From IMG/VR virus record IMGVR_UViG_3300025889_000181, positions 1-49,646 of that record: a stretch of 49,646 nt of DNA. One strand, written 5' to 3'. Positions within the stretch are counted from its first letter, which is position 1. Each line of letters starts with the position of its first letter. Origin of the DNA: a virus. This document shows, piece after piece, positions 1 to 6,802 of this stretch. Both the position numbers and the translations under genes were made by a program. Below the pieces are notes generated by a model. The model did no database searches. It was not told where the DNA came from and worked only from the letters and a program-made list of their open reading frames with translations.

Positions 1-228
1 TGGTTCTCAAAGCTAGATAGCGTGCGTCAAGAAGCCTTAATAGACCTGTCATTTAATATTGGTCAGACCAAGTTACGCAAGTTTGTTAAAGCCTTGGGCC
101 ACATGGCTGACGGTAATTACACAAAGGCTGGCGATGAGTTCTACGACAGCAAATGGGCTACCCAAGTTGGAGACAGAGCCCTAGAGATATGCCAGATGAT
201 TAAGTCTGGTGAGTATCAGGAGAGATAG
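1..228 (+). CDS. T4-type lysozyme (endolysin), C-terminal part
   Basis: The reading frame is open to the left edge, so the start and the catalytic N-terminus lie outside the window. The visible 75 residues carry the family signature of the C-terminal lobe of glycoside hydrolase 24 (T4-lysozyme type): a D-S-V-R-Q-E-A-L-I-D-L-S-F-N-I-G stretch followed by a W-A-T-Q-V-G-D-R-A helix. The family cleaves peptidoglycan late in infection to release virions. The stop codon directly abuts the next start codon, with a GGAGAG ribosome site inside this gene. The family call is firm; whether the full protein has a signal-anchor cannot be seen. Confidence 0.85.
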   Translation, partial: WFSKLDSVRQEALIDLSFNIGQTKLRKFVKALGHMADGNYTKAGDEFYDSKWATQVGDRALEICQMIKSGEYQER

Positions 229-1458
229 ATGTCACAGTTTCCCACCGGTGAAATAACCCTAACCCCGTTTGGCGTTCCGTATGGCGGAAGAAGCAATTAC
301 AGAGATCGTTTTCAACCAACGAATAGCGTATCGCAATATCGGGGTCGAACTTCTAGCGGGAATAATCTGCGACCAAGCTTTAAAGTAGCAGACCTGTTCA
401 AAGAGCTTGGGGGTGGGAACCTTCAAAGAAGTGACGGTGGATTTGGCGGCGGTCTTCAAGATCTTTTTGGTCGCATAGGTCAACAAACTGGGCAAATGCG
501 AGATCAAGGCCCTCCTAATATATACGAAACTAATCAAGGCCCTGAAAGGTTTGAAAGGCGCGGGAATAATCCGCCTCAGATGCCGCAGGATCAAAAGTCT
601 GGATTTGAAGGCCTTGACCAAGCTTATATAAATCGAAGTATGCAACAACAAATGCGGATAGGGAATAATCCGCCTCAAATGCAGCAAAGAGGGCAATTGC
701 CACAAGAGCAGATCGGTTATTCACCGTATCCCATGCCTTCTCCAATGCCGTTTCCTTCCCCCGGAAGAAAGGGTCAAAGGAACATTCCTCAGCCCGGAGG
801 TTACTACCCTCAGCCGCCTAGCTCTCCAAGTTATCCGGGAGGAGGTTTCCCCAGTCCCGGAAGAAAAGGAAACAGGTATGGCTATCAACGGCCAAGCTAT
901 CAACAACCAAGAATGCCATATGGTTATGGGCAGATGCAAAATAACTCATATCGATTTGGGAACTCTGGTATTCCTCAGAATATATATGGCTTTCAAAATC
1001 CTCATTACCAACCTTATCAGCCTCCTTCGTACTCCCCTACTCCTTACGACCCCGGCGGTCAACCCGGAGGCCCATCAGACGATGGTCGAGTGGATGACGG
1101 ATATTATCAAAACCCACCTATGACTGGCGGGGGAGGAATGATTCGGACAAATGATTTCCAAGACAGTAATGGAAATGGTATAGACGACAGAGATGAAGGA
1201 GGCTTTGGGGGCGGAACGACTACCAACCCCGGCGGAAAGGGCGGTTCTATGAATAACTCAATACCCTTTGTCCCTCCCTATGTGACGGACAATGATTTCA
1301 ACGAACAGCCGCTAGGTGGTGGGTATGCGGGAGGCTTCAATCAGCGACAACCAGTTATGGGCGGAGGCTTTGGAGGAGGCGGAGGAAAAGGCATGAACGG
1401 CGGAGGTCGAACTGCTTTCCCTCGCAGCGATGTACTTTCATCTTATATGAATCGATGA
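229..1458 (+). CDS. Pro/Gly/Gln-rich low-complexity protein with a calcium-loop motif
   Basis: 409 residues, unrecognised as a family. It is dominated by Pro, Gly, Gln, Tyr and Asn, with short internal repeats such as GNNPPQM (twice) and FPSPGRKG (twice), and Gly-rich tracts near the C-terminus. At residues 312-323 it reads D-S-N-G-N-G-I-D-D-R-D-E, matching the DxNxNGxxD calcium loop seen in thrombospondin type-3 and dockerin repeats. It has no membrane segment or signal peptide. It lies between lysozyme and the tail gene in the late unit, so it is probably a virion component or a disordered surface or linker protein. That role is inferred from position only. Confidence 0.7.
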   Translation: MSQFPTGEITLTPFGVPYGGRSNYRDRFQPTNSVSQYRGRTSSGNNLRPSFKVADLFKELGGGNLQRSDGGFGGGLQDLFGRIGQQTGQMRDQGPPNIYETNQGPERFERRGNNPPQMPQDQKSGFEGLDQAYINRSMQQQMRIGNNPPQMQQRGQLPQEQIGYSPYPMPSPMPFPSPGRKGQRNIPQPGGYYPQPPSSPSYPGGGFPSPGRKGNRYGYQRPSYQQPRMPYGYGQMQNNSYRFGNSGIPQNIYGFQNPHYQPYQPPSYSPTPYDPGGQPGGPSDDGRVDDGYYQNPPMTGGGGMIRTNDFQDSNGNGIDDRDEGGFGGGTTTNPGGKGGSMNNSIPFVPPYVTDNDFNEQPLGGGYAGGFNQRQPVMGGGFGGGGGKGMNGGGRTAFPRSDVLSSYMNR

Positions 1459-1467
1459 GAATAAAAG

Positions 1468-3318
1468 ATGGCGCTAACCAAAATACAGTTTGCTCCGGGT
1501 ATTAATAAGGAAGGAACTGAATATACAGCAGATTCTGGCTGGTTTGACTCTGACAAAGTTAGGTTTAGGAAAGGTCGGCCAGAAAAAATAGGAGGCTGGC
1601 GTAAGTTTACCGAGGATTTTTTCTTGGGAGTTTGTCGGTCAATACATGACTGGGCTTCTTTGGAGTCAATCAAGTACATAGGGCTCGGTACAAACCTTAA
1701 GTTCTATGTTGCAGAGGGGAGTGGATTTAACGACATTACCCCTATCAGAGAGACTACTTCGGCTGGCGATGTAACCTTTGCAGCGGTCGATGGGTCTTCT
1801 ACTTTGACTGTTACAGACACGGCACACGGAGCCGTGGTTAATGATTTTGTAACATACTCAGACGCTGCAACATTAGGCGGCAACATAACAGCGCCAGTAT
1901 TGAATCAAGAGTACCAAGTTGTCTCGGTGCCAACGACAAGCACTTACACAATAGTCGCTAAAGATTCTGACGGTAACGAAGTAACTGCAAACTCTAGTGA
2001 TACTGGAAACGGCGGATCAAGCACAATTGGTGCTTACCAAATAAATACAGGCCTAAACACCTTTGTCAGCGGCACTGGCTGGGGCGCTAGCACTTGGGGA
2101 TCTGGTACTTGGGGAAGCTCTAGCGCAGTATCTTCTGCTGGACAGCTTCGATTGTGGAGCCAAGATAACTTCGGTGAAGATTTATTGTTCAATATTAGAG
2201 GCGGTGGCATTTATTATTGGGACGAATCTAGTGGTACTGGAGCAAGAGGCGTAAATATAACCAGTCTTGGCGGGGCTTCTAACGCTCCAACAGTTGCTTT
2301 ACAAATAATGGTATCTGATACAGACCAGCATGTAATAGCTTTTGGCACAAACCCTATCGGTTCATCTAATATAGATCCTTTGTTTGTAAGGTTTTCTGAT
2401 CAAGAAAATGTTGCAGACTGGACTCCCACAGCAATTAACTCTGCTGGCGGTGTAAGAATTAACTCTGGATCGTTAATTGTTGGGGCTGTTCAAACAAGAC
2501 AGGAAATACTTATATGGACTGATGTAAGTCTTCACTCCATGAGATTTATTGGCGCTCCGTTTATTTTTGAGTTTACTAGACTTAGTTCTGATGTATCGAT
2601 GATATCCCCTAATGCGGCTGTGAATGCAAGAGGGTCTGTTTACTTCATGGACAGAAGAAACTTTTATGTTTACAACGGGGCTGTTCAGCCGCTGCCTTGC
2701 TCCGTTAAAGACTTTGTTTTTTCAAACCTAAATCAAGACCAATCTTATAAGATTTTTGCTGCTGAAAATAATGATTACAACGAAGTCACATGGTTTTATC
2801 CAGTAGGTAGTGCTGATACGGAAATAACGAATTACGTCACATATAATTATGAAGAAAATTTGTGGTCAGTTGGAACGCTATCAAGAGGAGCTTGGGTAGG
2901 AGGAACAACTAGGCAGTATCCATTAGCAACAACTGCAATTGAAGGGGGTAATAATTACCTTTACGAGCAAGAAGTTGGGTATGATGGAGACGGTGAGGCC
3001 ATAACGGCATACATAGAGTCTGGGGATTTGGAAATGTCCGAAGGCGAATACTTTATGTTTATGAGCAGAATAATTCCTGACTTTACATTTAATGGTAATC
3101 AGTCAGATGCTGAAGCAAACATTATAATAAAAGGCAGTGACTTTCCTTTAGAGACGGCAACGACGTTGTCAACATCAGTTGTTACACCAACAAGCACTCA
3201 GTCTTTTGTTCGTAACAGAGCTAGACATTCTGTGGTTAGGGTTGAAAGTAACGGGTCTGGTTATGGATGGAGGCTTGGAGACTTAAGATTTGATCTGCAA
3301 CCGGACGGTAGAAGATAA
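1468..3318 (+). CDS. Tail protein, possibly P22 gp10-type stabilisation/hub protein
   Basis: 616 residues, beta-rich. The N-terminus (F-A-P-G-I-N-K-E-G-T, then W-F-D-S-D-K-V-R-F-R-K-G-R-P-E-K-I-G-G-W) is a recurrent opening in podovirus tail proteins. The centre (S-D-T-D-Q-H-V-I-A-F-G-T-N-P, then V-R-F-S-D-Q-E-N-V-A-D-W-T-P) and the layout up to the C-terminal G-W-R-L-G-D-L-R-F-D-L resemble the P22 gp10 packaged-DNA-stabilisation family, which closes the portal below the adaptor ring. An inserted domain around residues 105-170 has the T-V-T-D-T-x-H-G pattern also seen in the 178-aa protein at 43343. The stop overlaps the next start (TAATG). A structural role is likely; the exact gp10 equivalence is inferred. 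Confidence 0.65.
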   Translation: MALTKIQFAPGINKEGTEYTADSGWFDSDKVRFRKGRPEKIGGWRKFTEDFFLGVCRSIHDWASLESIKYIGLGTNLKFYVAEGSGFNDITPIRETTSAGDVTFAAVDGSSTLTVTDTAHGAVVNDFVTYSDAATLGGNITAPVLNQEYQVVSVPTTSTYTIVAKDSDGNEVTANSSDTGNGGSSTIGAYQINTGLNTFVSGTGWGASTWGSGTWGSSSAVSSAGQLRLWSQDNFGEDLLFNIRGGGIYYWDESSGTGARGVNITSLGGASNAPTVALQIMVSDTDQHVIAFGTNPIGSSNIDPLFVRFSDQENVADWTPTAINSAGGVRINSGSLIVGAVQTRQEILIWTDVSLHSMRFIGAPFIFEFTRLSSDVSMISPNAAVNARGSVYFMDRRNFYVYNGAVQPLPCSVKDFVFSNLNQDQSYKIFAAENNDYNEVTWFYPVGSADTEITNYVTYNYEENLWSVGTLSRGAWVGGTTRQYPLATTAIEGGNNYLYEQEVGYDGDGEAITAYIESGDLEMSEGEYFMFMSRIIPDFTFNGNQSDAEANIIIKGSDFPLETATTLSTSVVTPTSTQSFVRNRARHSVVRVESNGSGYGWRLGDLRFDLQPDGRR

Positions 3319-3515
3319 TGGCATCTAGAAGAACGATACCACTACCAGTCCCTGCTTCTGAATATACTCAAGAAAACGAAGCTACCACAAGAAGAACGAT
3401 TGAGTTTGCTTTTCAAACGCTGGAAAATGATATAGATCTTGCAAAGACTCAAGGCGATAAGACTGGATCTTTGGCAATGCGTCGGTTTCAGTTTTTGTTA
3501 ATGGGTGCCTCATGA
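3318..3515 (+). CDS. Small conserved-type late protein, function unknown
   Basis: 65 residues, not recognised. It starts by TAATG overlap with the tail gene upstream and overlaps the next start by 4 bases, so it is translationally coupled on both sides, which supports it being real. It is charged, with P-V-P-A-S-E-Y-T-Q-E-N-E-A-T-T-R-R-T-I-E in the first half and a predicted helix in the second. It lacks cysteines and membrane segments. A minor virion or assembly role is possible from position. Confidence 0.6.
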   Translation: MASRRTIPLPVPASEYTQENEATTRRTIEFAFQTLENDIDLAKTQGDKTGSLAMRRFQFLLMGAS

Positions 3516-3841
3516 CCGATATCATTAAGGTATTAGGTCAGGTTGCGCCAAGCGCAACAACAACGACCGACTTATATACAGCCCCAGACCTAACTCAAAC
3601 CACGGTTAGCTCTCTGGTTGTTTGCAATCGCGGAGGATCTACTGGCACGTTTCGAGTGAGCGTGCATGTTGCGGATGCGTCGGCAGACAACAAGCAATTT
3701 TTATTTTACGACGAAGATCTAGCGGCAACCACGACTAGAACGGTGGTGATTGGTATGTGCCTAAACCAGACAGATGTAATAAAAGTTTATGCGAGTTCGG
3801 GAGACTTCGCGTTTAACCTCTTCGGAGTGGAGACTAGTTAA
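3512..3841 (+). CDS. Small beta-sandwich virion protein (hypothetical)
   Basis: 109 residues made almost entirely of alternating beta-strand-like sequence (T-V-S-S-L-V-V-C-N-R-G-G-S-T-G-T-F-R-V-S-V-H-V-A). This pattern is common in small phage surface or fibre-associated proteins of marine phages. It starts inside the end of the preceding gene (ATGA overlap) and is followed one base later by the 815-aa gene. No catalytic motif is visible. A role as a small tail or fibre-attachment protein is inferred. Confidence 0.6.
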   Translation: MTDIIKVLGQVAPSATTTTDLYTAPDLTQTTVSSLVVCNRGGSTGTFRVSVHVADASADNKQFLFYDEDLAATTTRTVVIGMCLNQTDVIKVYASSGDFAFNLFGVETS

Positions 3842-3842
3842 T

Positions 3843-6290
3843 ATGTATCAGAATCAACCGCCTTTACAAAACATGGCTAACAACATGGCGACATATGGTC
3901 GCTATGGTGACAGCATGCTTGTCCATATGAATCCTGCAGAAGTGCAAGGTATAGCTGCGTTGTCTCCGACCGGAAGCTTGACCACCAACCCAGTGACAGG
4001 TCAGCCTGAAGCATTCTTACCGTTCTTGGCCCCATTGTTAGGGAGTATGTTTGGCTCTTCCTTGCTTGCTGGATCAACATTGGGAGGCCTTATAGGCGGA
4101 GCAGGCTTAAGCTCTGCTGCGGCAGGGGCCATTGGTTCCGGATTGGCTACAACTCTAGCTACTGGCGATCTTAAGAAAGGATTGTTATCTGGGATTACAG
4201 GATTTGGATTAGGAAAAGCCTTAGGGGCTGCGGGTGATGCATTAAACCCAGAAATCGCCAATACCACAGCAGCCTTAGGAGATGCGTCAACGGCTGCTTC
4301 AGAGGCTGGAAAAAACCTAGCATTAACGGCAGCAGAAACTGCAGATCCAATAGCTAAAGCAATAGAGATGGGGGCAGCACCAGCAACAAATCCTGTGACC
4401 GGAGAGTTGGTAAACCAAGGATTTTCTCCAGCAGCAGTGACAGATCTCACTGGAGCTACCATGAATCCAGTCTTAAATCCATCGCAAATGGCTTTAGCAG
4501 ATCCAATGCAAAAGCTGCTTGGCGCAGAAGGCGTTAGAAATGCGGCAAATGCAAACGTAGCAAACCTATCAGAACAATTAAGTTCTTTAAGGGGCGCTCA
4601 AACTGCAGGAGATAGACTTCTTGCACCATTCAAGCAGCCCGGAGCTTTTGGAAAAGCCTTAATTCAGCCCGCTAACTTAGCGGCAATTGGGACAGGCGAA
4701 GGCAAAATAGCCGAAATAGATGCTAGAGAGTTAGCAGAAAGAAACAACAGAAGGTTTGAAGAAGAAAAGCAAGCAGAATACGACAGAGCTGTTAGCAACA
4801 TAGAGGGAGCCTTTGACCAACTAGAACAAGATTACAGCGGCTATACAATACCAAGGATGGGTGGAGGCGGAGTCACTTCAATAAATCCTCAGCATTACGC
4901 AGATAATATTAGAGGCTTGCAAGAGCTGGCAGGAGCCCCTGTGCAAATGTTCCCCGGCGGAGAAATTCCTATAGGCGGTCAAGGCGGCAGTGGTAACTAC
5001 AACTTTGCTCCCACAGGACGAGCTGGATCAGGAGCAAGACAGTCCGGAATTAGAGGTACAGAGGTCATTAGTGCCGAAGAACTTCAAGGAACTAGACCCG
5101 GATTTCAGCCAGAAATAACTTATTTTAGGGCACCACAACCTGCTGGAGATGCCGGCTCTGGAACCGGAACAGGGACAGGGACAGGGTCTGGAACAGGAAG
5201 TCAATTCCCAATATATAATGTTGACTTGTCAGGAATAGATCTTTCCAACCTAGATCTTTCTGGAGCTGCTGGGATTGGTGGATTTAATATCCAAGATTAT
5301 TTATCAACGCCAGAAGGAGACGCAACCGTAGGAACTATTGATGAAGTTCTTAACGTTCCAGAGGACACTAATACAGGCGGCGGTAGAGGATTTGGCCCTA
5401 GATCAGATCCTTCTGACCCTGTAATTAGCTCTCCTGATATCACATACGAAGACATTGTTGCTGAAACAACAAGAAGTACAGGCCCAATAGGCGGAAGAAG
5501 CTTTGATCCAGAAATTGGAAGTCCTTTTGGGCAAATGCCTCCTGAGCTTCAGGCTCCTTATGTGCCAATGCCTTCAACACCTCCTTTTGCAAGCAGCCCT
5601 GCAGTAGGAGCTGGCGGGATAATGAACGTTGGCAGAAGCTTTGAACCAGAGATTAGAGAGATGCCTATAGGCATGCAACTACCTCCAGCTTTAGAGGTTC
5701 CTCAATCTATTCAGCCACCACTAACACCTATAATGCAAACTGCTCCTAATCAGAGGATTTCTGATCCGCCCATGTCTGCTCCAGCACCCCAGCGCAAAGG
5801 GCCGAAGGGAAGAGGCGGCAGGAGAAGGATGAACTTAGGCGGGGAAACCGCTATGGACGAAACTTTAGAATCTAACGGACAATTGCTTATTGAGCGAGCA
5901 GTGCAAGCAATATCTGGTCAGTTAGATGAAGAGCAAGCAAGCGCAATTGTTGCAAGCTTTATTGATGAGTTTGGCCCAGAAGCTTTTCAGATGCTTAGAG
6001 AAAAAGTCCTAGAAGAAATTGTTCCGGGCTCTCAAAAAGAAGGAGAGATTAGGGGTGTAGGTGGCGGTATGGATGACATGATCCCCGGAATGATAGGGGA
6101 CAGTCAGCCAGTGGCGGTTAGTCCCGGAGAATATATTGTTCCCGCTGATGTTGTTTCAGGCTTAGGTGACGGCAGCACAGATGCCGGTGTTGTTGAGCTT
6201 GATCAAATGCTTGATAGAGTTCGTCAAGAAAGAACAGGAACATTAAGACAACCAGCACCCATGAGGGTAGGAGGAGTATTGCCGGCATGA
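3843..6290 (+). CDS. Probable internal virion / DNA-ejection protein
   Basis: 815 residues from the ATG at 3843, one base after the upstream stop. An in-frame upstream start at 3789 lies inside the previous gene and is less likely. Residues about 55-130 are a Gly/Ala-rich hydrophobic stretch (M-F-G-S-S-L-L-A-G-S-T-L-G-G-L-I-G-G-A-G), typical of phage proteins that insert into or cross the host envelope. The middle is low-complexity Pro/Gly/Thr, including repeated G-T dipeptides near residue 440. The C-terminus has V-S-P-G-E-Y-I-V-P-A-D-V-V-S-G-L-G-D-G-S, a motif recurrent in marine phage structural proteins. Ejection function is inferred from composition and neighbours. Confidence 0.6.
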   Translation: MYQNQPPLQNMANNMATYGRYGDSMLVHMNPAEVQGIAALSPTGSLTTNPVTGQPEAFLPFLAPLLGSMFGSSLLAGSTLGGLIGGAGLSSAAAGAIGSGLATTLATGDLKKGLLSGITGFGLGKALGAAGDALNPEIANTTAALGDASTAASEAGKNLALTAAETADPIAKAIEMGAAPATNPVTGELVNQGFSPAAVTDLTGATMNPVLNPSQMALADPMQKLLGAEGVRNAANANVANLSEQLSSLRGAQTAGDRLLAPFKQPGAFGKALIQPANLAAIGTGEGKIAEIDARELAERNNRRFEEEKQAEYDRAVSNIEGAFDQLEQDYSGYTIPRMGGGGVTSINPQHYADNIRGLQELAGAPVQMFPGGEIPIGGQGGSGNYNFAPTGRAGSGARQSGIRGTEVISAEELQGTRPGFQPEITYFRAPQPAGDAGSGTGTGTGTGSGTGSQFPIYNVDLSGIDLSNLDLSGAAGIGGFNIQDYLSTPEGDATVGTIDEVLNVPEDTNTGGGRGFGPRSDPSDPVISSPDITYEDIVAETTRSTGPIGGRSFDPEIGSPFGQMPPELQAPYVPMPSTPPFASSPAVGAGGIMNVGRSFEPEIREMPIGMQLPPALEVPQSIQPPLTPIMQTAPNQRISDPPMSAPAPQRKGPKGRGGRRRMNLGGETAMDETLESNGQLLIERAVQAISGQLDEEQASAIVASFIDEFGPEAFQMLREKVLEEIVPGSQKEGEIRGVGGGMDDMIPGMIGDSQPVAVSPGEYIVPADVVSGLGDGSTDAGVVELDQMLDRVRQERTGTLRQPAPMRVGGVLPA

Positions 6291-6802
6291 TAAAGCCTAT
6301 AGAGTTTTCGGGAGTAAAAAACATTAGAGATCTAGCTAGGGAACCTAAGGTAAAACCGAGAACAGAAAGAGGGGAGGCGAATCATACGATTGCACTTGTT
6401 CCGACTACTTATTTAGCCACCTTGTGGCCTGATGTAAGTGAGCAGTTGGGAAAAGCTATCGCCAGATCTAAAGGAAGATGGAGCATGGAGATGTTGTTTG
6501 CTTCAATATTAAATGGGCATCAACATCTTTGGGTTGCTTTTGATGAAAACAAAGAGATTAGCGGGGTAGGCACTACCGAGTTGGTGGATTATCCAAACAA
6601 AAGGATGTTAGCCATACAGTTTTTAGGCGGCGATAGATTTAATGAATGGGTCTGGGACATGCTTGATAGATTTCATGACTGGGCCAGAGATAATCAATGT
6701 GCGGGGATTGAAGCTACAGCAAGGATGGGATTTTGGCAGTGGCTAAAGCAGGATGGGTTTGATAGATCCTATGTTGTTTACGAAAAGAGGTTTGAAGAAT
6801 GA
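6287..6802 (+). CDS. GNAT-fold protein, T7 gp13-like internal virion protein candidate
   Basis: 171 residues overlapping both neighbours by 4 bases (ATGA). The central W-V-A-F-D-E-N-K-E-I-S-G-V-G-T-T-E-L-V-D-Y-P strand pair, followed by a helix (W-V-W-D-M-L-D-R-F-H-D-W-A) and a closing W-L-K-Q-D-G-F-D-R-S-Y-V-V-Y-E-K, is the GNAT acetyltransferase layout in degenerate form. T7 gp13 and its relatives are GNAT-like proteins encoded just before the large ejection proteins, as here. The canonical acetyl-CoA Q/RxxGxG/A loop is not clear, so catalysis is doubtful. An assembly role is inferred. Confidence 0.55.
   Translation: MIKPIEFSGVKNIRDLAREPKVKPRTERGEANHTIALVPTTYLATLWPDVSEQLGKAIARSKGRWSMEMLFASILNGHQHLWVAFDENKEISGVGTTELVDYPNKRMLAIQFLGGDRFNEWVWDMLDRFHDWARDNQCAGIEATARMGFWQWLKQDGFDRSYVVYEKRFEE

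Noticed and set aside
4001-4462. Minus-strand frame of 153 codons
   Set aside because: Mirror of the Gly/Ala-rich part of the 815-aa gene; no start signal and low-complexity composition.
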